From assembly GCA_031425195.1 (NCBI GenBank), contig JANPIX010000030.1:1-28974 (forward strand): a stretch of DNA of 28,974 nt. The letters run 5' to 3'. Shown here in pieces: positions 1 through 7,742 of this stretch. Made by a program: the position numbers and the translations under genes. Within the stretch, counting starts at the first letter, position 1, and each line of letters begins with the position of its first letter. This DNA comes from JANPIX01 sp031425195 (GTDB taxonomy: Bacteria > Pseudomonadota > Alphaproteobacteria > Rhodobacterales > Rhodobacteraceae). Below the pieces are notes generated by a model. It searched no databases and was not told the origin of the DNA. It saw only the letters and a program-made list of their open reading frames with translations.

Positions 1-146
1 GGGTTCCGCCCCAACCCCCGCACCCCCCCCGTGGGCGGGGATTCCGCCCGCCACCCCCGGAACGCCGGGCGTCAGCGGCGCACCGACACGATGCCGGGCT
101 GAAGCCCGGCCTACAGCAACAAGACATGTTTGCGAGGTAAACTCGA
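1..146 (+). other. sucA upstream region with hairpin and ribosome binding site
   Basis: This GC-rich leader has no gene that I can support. A perfect 8-bp inverted repeat lies at 93-100/103-110 with a 2-nt spacer; it may be a REP-like intergenic element or a weak terminator of an upstream gene (sucD would be usual in this order, but that is inference). A GAGGT ribosome binding site at 134-138 lies 8 nt before the sucA ATG at 147. I see no EcfG-type promoter pair here. Confidence 0.5.
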
Positions 147-3110
147 ATGACCGACCAATCCCCCACCGCCGCCTTCAACGCCTCGTCCTTCCTTGACGGC
201 GCAAATGCCGATTACATCGACCAGTTGGCCGCCCGCCATGCCGCCGATCCCGCGTCGGTCGATGCGCAGTGGGCGGAATTCTTCCGGTCCATGGGCGAAA
301 CCGAGGTGGATACCAAACGCGCGGCCACCGGCCCGTCGTGGGCGCGCAGCGACTGGCCGCCGCAGCCCGCCGATGATCTGACCGCCGCGCTGACAGGCGA
401 ATGGGCCGCCGCCCCCCCGGCGAAAGAGGCGAAGGCCGCAGGCGCAAAGATCGCCGCCAAGGCCGCCGAACAGGGCGTCACCCTGACCGAAGATCAGATC
501 ACCCGCGCCGTGCTGGACAGCATCCGCGCCATCATGATCATCCGCGCCTACCGCATCCGGGGCCATCTGGCCGCTGACCTTGATCCGCTTGGCCTGATCG
601 ACCGCAACACCCAGCCCGAACTCGATCCGAAATCCTACGGCTTTACCGAAGCCGACATGGATCGCCCGATCTTCATCGACAATGTGCTGGGCCTGCAAAC
701 CGCCTCCATGCGGCAGATCATCGACATCGTGAAACGCACCTATTGCGGCACCTTTGCCCTGCAATACATGCACATCTCCGATCCCGAACAGGCCGCCTGG
801 CTGAAGGAACGGATCGAGGGCTATGGCAAGGAAATCGCCTTCACCCGCGAAGGCCGCCGCGCCATCCTGAACAAGCTGGTCGAGGCGGAGGGCTATGAAA
901 AATTCCTCCACGTCAAATACATGGGCACCAAACGGTTCGGCCTTGATGGGGCCGAAAGCCTGATCCCCGCGATGGAACAGATCATCAAACGGGGCGGCAA
1001 TCTGGGCGTCAAGGAAGTCGTCATCGGCATGCCGCACCGGGGCCGCCTGTCGGTTCTGGCGAACGTCATGATGAAACCCTACCGCGCCATCTTCAACGAA
1101 TTCCAGGGCGGGTCGTTCAAACCCGAAGATGTTGATGGTTCGGGCGACGTGAAATACCACCTCGGCGCCAGCAGTGACCGCACCTTTGACGGCAACACCG
1201 TTCACCTGTCCCTGACCGCCAACCCCAGCCATCTGGAGGCTGTGAATCCCGTCGTTCTGGGCAAGGTCCGCGCCAAACAGGAACAGTTGGGCGACAAGGC
1301 CCGCGCGCAGGTTCTGCCCGTGCTCTTGCACGGCGACGCGGCCTTTGCCGGGCAGGGTGTCGTGGCCGAATGTTTCGGCCTGTCGGGCCTCACCGGCCAT
1401 CGCACCGGCGGCACGATCCACATCATCGTGAACAACCAGATCGGCTTTACCACCGCCCCGGCATTCAGCCGGTCCTCCCCCTATCCCACCGACATCGCCC
1501 TGATGGTCGAAGCGCCGATTTTCCACGTCAACGGCGACGACCCCGAGGCCGTGGTCCACGCCGCCCGCGTCGCCACCGAATACCGCCAGACTTTCCACAA
1601 GGATGTCGTGCTCGACATCTTCTGCTACCGCCGCTTTGGCCATAATGAGGGGGATGAACCCATGTTCACCAACCCCGCGATGTACACCCGCATCAAACGG
1701 CAAAAGACAACGCTGCAGCTTTACACCGAACGTCTTGTCGCCGACGGCCTGATCCCCGAAGGCGAGATTGAAGACATGAAGGCCGCCTTCCAGTCCCGTC
1801 TCAATGCGGAATTCGAGGCGGGCAAGGATTACAAGCCGAACAAGGCCGATTGGCTCGATGGCCGCTGGTCTGGCTTTGAACGCGACAAGAACGATTATCA
1901 ACGCGGCGACACCGCGATCAAACCCGAAACCCTGGCCGAGGTTGGCGCGGCGCTGACCCGCGTTCCCAACGGGTTCGACCTGCACAAGACGGTTCAGCGT
2001 CAGCTTGACGCCAAGACGCAGATGCTGGCCAACGGGCGCGGCTTTGACTGGGCCACAGCCGAGGCGCTGGCCTTCGGGTCACTCGCCACCGAAGGCTTCA
2101 ACGTCCGCCTGTCCGGGCAGGATTGCACGCGCGGCACCTTCAGCCAGCGCCATTCGGCCTTCATCGACCAGACCACCGAAGAACGTCACTATCCGCTCAA
2201 CCACATCCGCGCCGGTCAGGCCCGCTACGAAGTGATCGACAGCATGCTGTCGGAATACGCGGTCCTGGGCTTCGAATACGGCTATTCACTGGCCGAACCG
2301 AACACGCTGACACTTTGGGAAGCACAGTTCGGCGATTTCGCCAACGGCGCGCAGATCATGTTCGACCAGTTCATCAACTCGGGCGAGGCGAAATGGCTGC
2401 GCATGTCGGGCCTCGTTTGCCTTTTGCCCCACGGGTATGAAGGTCAGGGGCCGGAACATTCCTCGGGCCGTCTGGAACGTTTCCTGCAAGGCTCGGCCAA
2501 TGATTGCTGGATCGTCGCCAACTGCTCGACGCCCGCCAACTACTTCCACATCCTGCGCCGCCAGATTCACCGCACCTTCCGCAAACCGCTCATCCTGATG
2601 ACGCCAAAATCGCTTTTGCGTCACCCGATGTGCGTCTCGGACGCGGCGGATTTCACCACCGGGTCCAGCTTCCACCGCGTGCTGTGGGATGATGCCCAGC
2701 AGGGCCATTCGGAACTGACCCTCAAACCAGACGCGGAAATCAAACGCGTCGTGCTCTGCTCCGGCAAGGTTTACTACGATCTTCTGGCCGAACGTGACAA
2801 ACGCGGCGCGGATGACGTCTATCTTCTGCGCGTCGAACAATTCTACCCCTTCCCCGCCATGGCGCTGACCAAGGAATTGGAACGCTTCAAGGGGGCCGAG
2901 GTTGTCTGGTGTCAGGAAGAACCCCGCAATCAGGGCGCGTGGAGCTTTATCGAGCCGAACCTCGAATGGGTGCTGACCCGTATCGGGGCCAGCCACTCGC
3001 GTGCCACCTATGTCGGGCGCAGCGCCAGCGCCTCGCCTGCGACGGGCCTTGCCTCCCGTCACAAAGCCGAACAAGAGGCGCTGGTCAGCGAAGCCCTGAC
3101 CCTCGCCTGA
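147..3110 (+). CDS. sucA: 2-oxoglutarate dehydrogenase E1 component
   Basis: This is the thiamine-diphosphate E1 subunit of the 2-oxoglutarate dehydrogenase complex, which decarboxylates 2-oxoglutarate and passes the succinyl group to the lipoyl arm of E2 in the TCA cycle. The protein has 987 aa, slightly longer than the roughly 930 aa of E. coli SucA. The N-terminal residues 13-50 (SSFLDGANADYIDQL, then a WAEFF motif) match the E1 N-terminal arm that contacts E2. The thiamine-diphosphate motif GDAAFAGQG is at 396-404 and NNQIGF starts at 429. The C-terminal third carries the transketolase-like pyrimidine domain (EAQFGDFANGAQ) and the E1 C-terminal domain. The ATG at 147 is preceded by GAGGT. 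sucB starts 37 nt after the stop, so the two are surely cotranscribed. A long open frame on the opposite strand is only a codon-bias shadow. Confidence 0.97.
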   Translation: MTDQSPTAAFNASSFLDGANADYIDQLAARHAADPASVDAQWAEFFRSMGETEVDTKRAATGPSWARSDWPPQPADDLTAALTGEWAAAPPAKEAKAAGAKIAAKAAEQGVTLTEDQITRAVLDSIRAIMIIRAYRIRGHLAADLDPLGLIDRNTQPELDPKSYGFTEADMDRPIFIDNVLGLQTASMRQIIDIVKRTYCGTFALQYMHISDPEQAAWLKERIEGYGKEIAFTREGRRAILNKLVEAEGYEKFLHVKYMGTKRFGLDGAESLIPAMEQIIKRGGNLGVKEVVIGMPHRGRLSVLANVMMKPYRAIFNEFQGGSFKPEDVDGSGDVKYHLGASSDRTFDGNTVHLSLTANPSHLEAVNPVVLGKVRAKQEQLGDKARAQVLPVLLHGDAAFAGQGVVAECFGLSGLTGHRTGGTIHIIVNNQIGFTTAPAFSRSSPYPTDIALMVEAPIFHVNGDDPEAVVHAARVATEYRQTFHKDVVLDIFCYRRFGHNEGDEPMFTNPAMYTRIKRQKTTLQLYTERLVADGLIPEGEIEDMKAAFQSRLNAEFEAGKDYKPNKADWLDGRWSGFERDKNDYQRGDTAIKPETLAEVGAALTRVPNGFDLHKTVQRQLDAKTQMLANGRGFDWATAEALAFGSLATEGFNVRLSGQDCTRGTFSQRHSAFIDQTTEERHYPLNHIRAGQARYEVIDSMLSEYAVLGFEYGYSLAEPNTLTLWEAQFGDFANGAQIMFDQFINSGEAKWLRMSGLVCLLPHGYEGQGPEHSSGRLERFLQGSANDCWIVANCSTPANYFHILRRQIHRTFRKPLILMTPKSLLRHPMCVSDAADFTTGSSFHRVLWDDAQQGHSELTLKPDAEIKRVVLCSGKVYYDLLAERDKRGADDVYLLRVEQFYPFPAMALTKELERFKGAEVVWCQEEPRNQGAWSFIEPNLEWVLTRIGASHSRATYVGRSASASPATGLASRHKAEQEALVSEALTLA

Positions 3111-3147
3111 CCCGAAAACAATGCGCCCCGGCGCGGAGGACCGACGA

Positions 3148-4422
3148 ATGACTGATGTAATGGTGCCCAGCCTGGGCGAATCCGTATCCGAAGCCACTGT
3201 TTCCACCTGGTTCAAGAAGCCGGGCGATGCGGTGGCCGTTGATGAAATGCTCTGCGAACTGGAAACCGACAAGGTTTCGGTCGAGGTGCCAAGCCCGGTC
3301 GCCGGCGTGCTGTCGGAAATCATCGCGCCCGAAGGCACAACTGTCGCCGCCAACGCGCGCCTTGCCATCGTGACCGAAGGGGCCACCGCCACGGTCCCCG
3401 CCTCGCCAACCCCAACCGCACAGGCACCCAAGACAACCGACCCGAACATCGCCGCCGCCGCCGCCGTCGGCTCACCCGGTGCTGGCCACGAGGAGTTTAC
3501 CATCCGCAAGGATGTCGAAGACGCCCCCGCCGCCAAAAAGGCGATGGCGGACGCAGGCATCCCGCGTGAACAGGTCACCGGCACAGGCCGCGACGGCCGC
3601 GCGATGAAGGAAGACGTGGCCAAGGCCGCCGCCGCAGCACCCGCATCCCCCCCCGCCGCAGCCCCGGTTGCCGCCCCCGCCCCAACCGTCATTCCGCGCG
3701 CCCCCGTCCCCGCCGACGACGCCGCCCGCGAAGAACGCGTCAAGATGACCCGCCTGCGCGCCACCATCGCCCGCCGCCTGAAAGACGCGCAGAACACCGC
3801 CGCCATGCTCACCACCTATAACGAGGTGGATATGTCGGGCATCATGGCCCTGCGCAATGATTACAAGGACATGTTCGAGAAAAAGCACGGCGTAAAGCTT
3901 GGCTTCATGTCGTTCTTCGTCAAGGCCTGCTGCCACGCCCTGGCCGAAGTGCCCGAAGTGAACGCCGAAATCGACGGTCAGGATATCGTCTACAAGAACT
4001 ACGTCCATATGGGCGTCGCTGTCGGCACGCCCTCCGGCCTTGTCGTTCCCGTGGTGCGCGACGCCGATCAGATGGGCTTTGCCGCAATCGAAAAGAAGAT
4101 CAGCGAACTCGGCCTGCGCGCCCGCGATGGCAAGCTGAGCATGGCCGAAATGCAGGGCGGCAGCTTCACCATCTCCAACGGCGGCGTCTACGGCTCACTC
4201 ATGTCCTCGCCCATCCTGAACCCCCCGCAGTCGGGCATTCTGGGCATGCACAAGATCCAAGACCGCCCTGTGGTGGTGAACGGCCAGATCGTCATCCGCC
4301 CGATGATGTATCTTGCACTTAGCTACGACCACCGCGTCGTCGACGGCAAAGGCGCCGTGACGTTCCTCGTGAGGGTCAAGGAAGCGCTGGAAGACCCGCG
4401 CCGGTTGCTGATGGATTTGTGA
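3148..4422 (+). CDS. sucB: dihydrolipoyl succinyltransferase (E2 of 2-oxoglutarate dehydrogenase)
   Basis: This is the E2 core of 2-oxoglutarate dehydrogenase: it accepts the succinyl group on a lipoyl arm and transfers it to CoA. From the ATG at 3148 the protein has 424 aa. I chose that start because GGAGGA at 3135-3140 lies 7 nt before it and the lipoyl domain begins at once (MTDVMVPSLGES); an in-frame ATG at 3121 would precede the ribosome binding site. The lipoyl lysine is K42 in ETDKVSVEV. A single lipoyl domain is followed by an Ala/Pro linker, a peripheral-subunit-binding domain at about 112-152, a second Ala/Pro linker, and the catalytic domain from about 195. The active-site motif SYDHRVVDG gives H395 and D399. 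One lipoyl domain and the upstream sucA argue for OdhB rather than pyruvate dehydrogenase E2. Confidence 0.97.
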   Translation: MTDVMVPSLGESVSEATVSTWFKKPGDAVAVDEMLCELETDKVSVEVPSPVAGVLSEIIAPEGTTVAANARLAIVTEGATATVPASPTPTAQAPKTTDPNIAAAAAVGSPGAGHEEFTIRKDVEDAPAAKKAMADAGIPREQVTGTGRDGRAMKEDVAKAAAAAPASPPAAAPVAAPAPTVIPRAPVPADDAAREERVKMTRLRATIARRLKDAQNTAAMLTTYNEVDMSGIMALRNDYKDMFEKKHGVKLGFMSFFVKACCHALAEVPEVNAEIDGQDIVYKNYVHMGVAVGTPSGLVVPVVRDADQMGFAAIEKKISELGLRARDGKLSMAEMQGGSFTISNGGVYGSLMSSPILNPPQSGILGMHKIQDRPVVVNGQIVIRPMMYLALSYDHRVVDGKGAVTFLVRVKEALEDPRRLLMDL

Positions 4423-4523
4423 GGGGTAGTGACCGCCAAAGGCGCACCCTACATCCTGTCGGGCGCTCCGTTATTGCGCACCGACTGTAGCAACCCAAAC
4501 TGTCACATTCGTGAAAGCAAATC

Positions 4524-4757
4524 GTGAACGGACCGATAGACGCTGATATCCGCGACCGCCGCCTCATCTGGGCGGGATTGGGACTTTGGGCATTTTGCAT
4601 TTTAGTCACTATTATTGCGGGGCTTGATCCGGAAGAACGAGTCAAACAGCGCTTGGGGCAAGAAGTTATTGTTGCAATAGCGGCACTTGGCTGGGTAGCA
4701 CCGCTTATTGTGTTTGTTCGCTACAAACGCCGCAAACAAGGTCAGCACGGGAAGTGA
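4524..4757 (+). CDS. small two-helix membrane protein, unknown function
   Basis: The frame starts with GTG at 4524 and encodes 77 aa. Two hydrophobic stretches at about 16-32 and 48-66 look like membrane helices. The loop between them is charged (DPEERVKQRLGQE), and the C-terminus is basic (RYKRRKQGQ), which suggests a cytoplasmic tail. No strong ribosome binding site is visible, and the segment 4590-4740 is clearly richer in A+T than the flanking suc genes, so it may be a recent insertion or a fast-evolving gene. I do not recognise a family. The coherent hydrophobic pattern supports coding; the weak initiation signals count against it. Confidence 0.5.
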   Translation: MNGPIDADIRDRRLIWAGLGLWAFCILVTIIAGLDPEERVKQRLGQEVIVAIAALGWVAPLIVFVRYKRRKQGQHGK

Positions 4758-4777
4758 CTCAGATTCGCAATACCAAC

Positions 4778-4797
4778 GCCCCGGCGCAAGCCGGGGC
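4778..4797. repeat. GC-rich hairpin with GNRA-type loop
   Basis: A perfect 8-bp stem (4778-4785 with 4790-4797) encloses a GCAA tetraloop. It lies between the two-helix membrane gene and the MAPEG gene. There is no T-tract, so it is more likely a REP-like element or an mRNA stabiliser than an intrinsic terminator. Its sequence style resembles the hairpin at 93-110. Confidence 0.45.
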
Positions 4798-4859
4798 CCG
4801 GCACAAAGTCGCACCCCCCAAGGTCCCAACCTTCCCCCGGGATGCAATAAGGTAACCCC

Positions 4860-5258
4860 ATGACCCCCGAACTCACCGCCCTCGCCCTCGCCGGTCTGCT
4901 GCAGGCGCTGCAATTCGTCACCATGGCGATCCCCGTCAACCTTGAACTCGGTCCAAAGGTCACCGCCTCGCCCCGCGACGGCGTCAACCTCGCGGCCATG
5001 GTATCCCCCCGCTCCGCCCGCCTCGTGCGCGCCATGAACAACCATTTCGAGGCGCTGATCCTCTTCACACTCGCCGTGGTGGTCGTCACCCTGTCGGGCC
5101 AATCGAACGCCTTTACCCAAACCTGCGCCTGGGTCTATCTTGCGGCGCGTGTGCTCTATGTTCCGGCTTATTATTTCGGCTGGGCACCCTGGCGATCCGC
5201 CATCTGGTGTGTCGGTTTTGTCGTGACCATCGCCATGATCTTTTCCACCCTTCTCTGA
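4860..5258 (+). CDS. MAPEG-family membrane protein
   Basis: The protein has 132 aa and four hydrophobic segments (about 4-24, 58-78, 84-104, 108-130). The N-terminal helix followed by a basic loop with an ARLVRAMNNHFEA-type motif, and the later ARVLYVPAYYFG motif, are typical of the MAPEG family (membrane-associated proteins in eicosanoid and glutathione metabolism). Bacterial members are inner-membrane proteins, mostly of unproven substrate, and some act as glutathione transferases. The ATG at 4860 follows an AAGGT ribosome binding site about 8 nt upstream. The gene sits between sucB and lpd on the same strand, so it is probably co-expressed with the dehydrogenase genes, although that does not imply a role in the complex. 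Confidence 0.85.
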   Translation: MTPELTALALAGLLQALQFVTMAIPVNLELGPKVTASPRDGVNLAAMVSPRSARLVRAMNNHFEALILFTLAVVVVTLSGQSNAFTQTCAWVYLAARVLYVPAYYFGWAPWRSAIWCVGFVVTIAMIFSTLL

Positions 5259-5293
5259 ACCCCTCTTTTCAGATCCAAATATCCTCGGGGGTT

Positions 5294-5328
5294 GCCGATT
5301 GGACGCCATTGGTTCAAGACCAATCGGC
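5294..5328 (+). promoter_or_regulatory. two mutually exclusive hairpins in the lpd leader
   Basis: A perfect 9-bp inverted repeat pairs 5294-5302 with 5320-5328. A second perfect 6-bp hairpin pairs 5308-5313 with 5319-5324 and uses the same right-hand arm (CCAAT), so only one can form at a time. The ATTGG element occurs twice as a direct repeat on the left side. Such a layout could act as an attenuator or an mRNA-stability switch for lpd, whose ATG is 46 nt downstream. The repeats are seen directly; the regulatory role is inference. Confidence 0.4.
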
Positions 5329-5373
5329 GACGGGCAGACAGCCCCCGGCTTCAACCATCCAAAGGAGCCTCCT

Positions 5374-6762
5374 ATGGCCAACTATGACGTGATCATCATC
5401 GGTGCAGGGCCGGGCGGCTATGTCTGTGCCATTCGCTGCGCGCAGCTTGGCCTGTCGGTCGCCGTTGTCGAAGGGCGCGAAACGCTGGGCGGCACCTGCC
5501 TGAACGTGGGCTGCATCCCGTCAAAGGCGCTGCTGCACGCCACGCACCAACTGCACGAGGTTCATGAAAACCACGAAAAGATGGGGCTGATGGGCGGCGC
5601 GCCGACGGTGGATTGGGGCCGCATGCAGGCATACAAGCAGGATACCGTGACGCAGAACACCAAAGGCATCGAATTCCTGTTCAAAAAGAACAAGATAACC
5701 TGGATCAAGGGCTGGGCCACCATCCCCGCCGCCGGTCAGGTCAAGGTCGGCGAAGACACCCACACCGCCCGCAGCATCGTGATTGCCACGGGTTCGGAAC
5801 CCGCCACACTTCCGGGCGTCGATGTTGACGAAAAAACCGTCGTCACCTCCACCGGCGCGCTGGTGCTGGCCACCATCCCGAAATCCCTCGTCGTCATCGG
5901 AGCGGGGGTGATCGGCCTTGAAATGGGGTCGGTCTACGCCCGCCTCGGCGCGCAGGTGACGGTGATCGAATACCTCGACGCAATCACCCCCGGGCTTGAC
6001 GGCGAAACCGCCAAGACGTTTCAACGCATCCTGTCCAAACAGGGGCTGAAGTTCATCCTTGGTGCCGCTGTTCAGGGCTGCGAGGTCACCGCAAAAGGCG
6101 CGACCGTCACGTACAAACTGCGCAAGGACGACAGCATCGCCACGCTCGACGCCGATACCGTCCTTGTCGCCACTGGCCGCCGCCCCTTCACCGCCGGTCT
6201 GGGACTGGAGGCTTTGGGGGCCGAAATGCTGCCCCGCGGCCAGATCAAGACGGACGGGCATTTCACCACCTCGATTCCGGGCATCTATGCCATCGGCGAC
6301 GCGATCGTCGGCCCGATGCTCGCCCACAAGGCCGAAGATGACGGCATGGCCTTGGCCGAAATTCTGGCCGGCAAATCGGCTCATGTGAACTACGGCCTGA
6401 TCCCCGGTGTGATCTACACCACGCCCGAGGTGGCGACTGTGGGCCTGACCGAAGAACAGCTTTCCGAACAGGGCCGCGCCTACAAGGTAGGGAAATTCCC
6501 CTTCATGGGCAACGCCCGCGCCAAGGCCGTTTTCCAAGGCGACGGTTTCGTCAAGATTCTGGTGGATAAGGAAACTGACCGGATTCTGGGTGCCCACATC
6601 ATTGGCCCGATGGCGGGCGATCTGGTGCACGAAATCTGCGTTGCGATGGAATTTGGCGCGTCGGCACAGGATGTGGCGCTCACCTCCCACGCCCACCCCA
6701 CCTTCAGCGAGGCGGTGCGCGAGGCGGCCCTCGCCTGTGGCGACGGGGCGATCCACGCCTGA
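5374..6762 (+). CDS. lpd: dihydrolipoyl dehydrogenase (E3)
   Basis: This is the flavoprotein E3 that reoxidises dihydrolipoamide of 2-oxo acid dehydrogenase complexes with NAD+. From the ATG at 5374 it has 462 aa, the usual family length. I chose this start because AAAGGAG at 5361-5367 lies just upstream and the FAD-binding GAGPGG motif begins at residue 10; the frame extends upstream without support. The redox-active disulfide is C42/C47 in GGTCLNVGCIPSK. The NAD-binding GAGVIG is at 176-181. The second FAD motif is GIYAIGDAI. The catalytic dyad H441/E446 lies in HAHPTFSEA near the C-terminus. Its position after sucAB suggests it serves 2-oxoglutarate dehydrogenase, and it may be shared with other complexes. 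Confidence 0.97.
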   Translation: MANYDVIIIGAGPGGYVCAIRCAQLGLSVAVVEGRETLGGTCLNVGCIPSKALLHATHQLHEVHENHEKMGLMGGAPTVDWGRMQAYKQDTVTQNTKGIEFLFKKNKITWIKGWATIPAAGQVKVGEDTHTARSIVIATGSEPATLPGVDVDEKTVVTSTGALVLATIPKSLVVIGAGVIGLEMGSVYARLGAQVTVIEYLDAITPGLDGETAKTFQRILSKQGLKFILGAAVQGCEVTAKGATVTYKLRKDDSIATLDADTVLVATGRRPFTAGLGLEALGAEMLPRGQIKTDGHFTTSIPGIYAIGDAIVGPMLAHKAEDDGMALAEILAGKSAHVNYGLIPGVIYTTPEVATVGLTEEQLSEQGRAYKVGKFPFMGNARAKAVFQGDGFVKILVDKETDRILGAHIIGPMAGDLVHEICVAMEFGASAQDVALTSHAHPTFSEAVREAALACGDGAIHA

Positions 6763-6785
6763 GGACCGCCCCCGCCATTGCAGTT

Positions 6786-6968
6786 TTACCGGACCATCGA
6801 CGGCACGTTCACGCCGGGCTGCTCTGGCACCGGATCGAACGGCGGTATTTCCACCGGGTCGGGCAGCGGGCCGGGAAAGGTATCGGGCACCGGATCAGGA
6901 AATGTGCCGGGAACCGGTTGCTGTTCGGGCGAGGGCAGATCATTCGGCCCGGGATATGGGGTGTTCAT
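6786..6968 (-). CDS. proline-rich 60-aa protein, EcfG-type promoter
   Basis: This small frame encodes 60 aa, 20 of them proline, with repeating P-D-P/V-P/F-P units and no hydrophobic segment. It is probably an extended, unstructured cytoplasmic protein. The ATG at 6968 has an AAGGA ribosome binding site about 8 nt upstream on the minus strand. A GGAAC-N17-CGTT pair at 7003-7028 lies 34 nt upstream of the ATG. That a real promoter and ribosome binding site point at this frame supports it being a gene. I do not recognise a function. It converges on lpd, whose stop lies 23 nt from this stop, with no clear terminator between them. Confidence 0.65.
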   Translation of the reverse strand: MNTPYPGPNDLPSPEQQPVPGTFPDPVPDTFPGPLPDPVEIPPFDPVPEQPGVNVPSMVR

Positions 6969-7002
6969 CTGGTGATCCTTTCGATGAATGCAGCCTGCGG
7001 TT

Positions 7003-7028
7003 AACGCGCCGCCGAAGCGGGACGTTCC
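7003..7028 (-). promoter_or_regulatory. EcfG-type promoter for the 60-aa gene
   Basis: On the minus strand the -35 element GGAAC (7028-7024) is separated by 17 nt from the -10 element CGTT (7006-7003). This matches the alphaproteobacterial general-stress consensus GGAAC-N16/17-cGTT. Confidence 0.7.
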
Positions 7029-7041
7029 GCCTTCGGGCCGC

Positions 7042-7209
7042 TCACTTTCCCGTCACGGGCTTTTGCGCGCCGGGCACCTGCGGCTTGGCGCGGTGCGGTC
7101 CTTCCTGCTGGTCGGTCTGACTGGTGCGCCGCCCCTCGCCTGTCGTCGCAGGATCATAAAGTTGCGCATTTCCAGCCTGATCGGTGGTGATGTCTTTCGG
7201 GTCGGCCAT
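7042..7209 (-). CDS. 55-aa hydrophilic stress-associated protein
   Basis: The frame encodes 55 aa, strongly hydrophilic, rich in Gln, Thr, Gly and Asp, with no helix or membrane signature; it is probably disordered. The ATG at 7209 follows a near-perfect AGGAGG ribosome binding site at optimal spacing on the minus strand, which makes this one of the best-supported small genes here. A longer in-frame extension upstream has no such signal and would cross the promoter. A GGAAC-N17-GGTT element at 7241-7266 lies upstream, back to back with the promoter of the PRC-barrel gene. I do not recognise a family or function. The next gene on this strand (60 aa) has its own promoter just past the stop. Confidence 0.75.
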   Translation of the reverse strand: MADPKDITTDQAGNAQLYDPATTGEGRRTSQTDQQEGPHRAKPQVPGAQKPVTGK

Positions 7210-7240
7210 GACTTGCCTCCTTGCGTGGCTTGTGCGGATC

Positions 7241-7266
7241 AACCCACAGCGCAGGCAGAACGTTCC
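7241..7266 (-). promoter_or_regulatory. EcfG-type promoter for the 55-aa gene
   Basis: Minus strand: GGAAC (7266-7262), 17-nt spacer, GGTT (7244-7241). The -10 differs from CGTT at one base. The ATG is 32 nt downstream. Confidence 0.6.
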
Positions 7267-7281
7267 CCGGCCCGCCCATCC

Positions 7282-7306
7282 GGAACTTCGACAGGGGGCC
7301 CGCGTT
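7282..7306 (+). promoter_or_regulatory. EcfG-type promoter for the PRC-barrel gene
   Basis: GGAAC (7282-7286), 16-nt spacer, CGTT (7303-7306). This is a full match to the alphaproteobacterial EcfG consensus, 34 nt before the ATG at 7340. It is divergent from the promoter at 7241-7266. Confidence 0.75.
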
Positions 7307-7339
7307 GATCGGCAATGACCCCGATCAAGGAACCTCATC

Positions 7340-7636
7340 ATGGCCGAACTTTTGCGAACTGCCGTTGATCCGGTCACGCTGGACGCGGAACATCTTGTCG
7401 ATGTCGTGGTCTACAGCCAAGACGATTATGCCATCGGAAAGATCACCCATGTCCACGATCTGGGCTATGAGGTAGAGGTGATCGTCGACATCAGCGCGAT
7501 GCTCGGCACAGAACAAAAAGCCGTCACCCTGCCCGGCAGCGAGATGGATTTCATGCGTGACGACAAGGGCAATGTCTTTGCCATCGTCGACCGTTCTACC
7601 GAAGAAATCGCGGCCCTGCCCAACCACACCCACTGA
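7340..7636 (+). CDS. PRC-barrel domain protein
   Basis: The 98-aa protein reads as a single PRC-barrel domain. It has a leading strand around LVDVVVYSQDD, then a glycine turn and strand AIGKITHVHDLGYEVEVIVDIS, and a closing segment AIVDRSTEEIAALP. PRC-barrels are small beta domains found in photosynthetic reaction centre H subunits, RimM and many stress proteins of alphaproteobacteria; no catalytic role is implied. An AAGGA ribosome binding site lies 8-10 nt before the ATG at 7340. The EcfG-type promoter immediately upstream and the neighbouring stress genes suggest a role in the general stress response, the details of which are unknown. Confidence 0.85.
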   Translation: MAELLRTAVDPVTLDAEHLVDVVVYSQDDYAIGKITHVHDLGYEVEVIVDISAMLGTEQKAVTLPGSEMDFMRDDKGNVFAIVDRSTEEIAALPNHTH

Positions 7637-7668
7637 CAGCACGCCCGTGCCGTCCCGTCAATTGCGAT

Positions 7669-7693
7669 GGAACAATCCGCGCCCCGGCCCGTT
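7669..7693 (+). promoter_or_regulatory. EcfG-type promoter for the DUF892 gene
   Basis: GGAAC (7669-7673), 16-nt spacer, CGTT (7690-7693). It is a full consensus match, 49 nt before the ATG at 7743. Confidence 0.75.
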
Positions 7694-7742
7694 AAGATGG
7701 CGTGCCCCAAGGCACGATGCCATTTATCCAGGGAGTACGGTC

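Noticed and set aside
59..88. GGAAC upstream of sucA as a possible EcfG promoter
   Set aside because: No GTT-type -10 element occurs at 16 or 17 nt.
93..110. Hairpin upstream of sucA as an intrinsic terminator
   Set aside because: There is no T-tract; it is more likely a REP-like element.
111..1985. Long open frame (624 aa) antisense to sucA
   Set aside because: It is a codon-bias shadow of a high-GC gene; sucA on the plus strand has complete family motifs and a ribosome binding site.
2286..3815. Antisense frame across sucA and sucB
   Set aside because: It spans two well-supported genes, is low-complexity and shows no domain.
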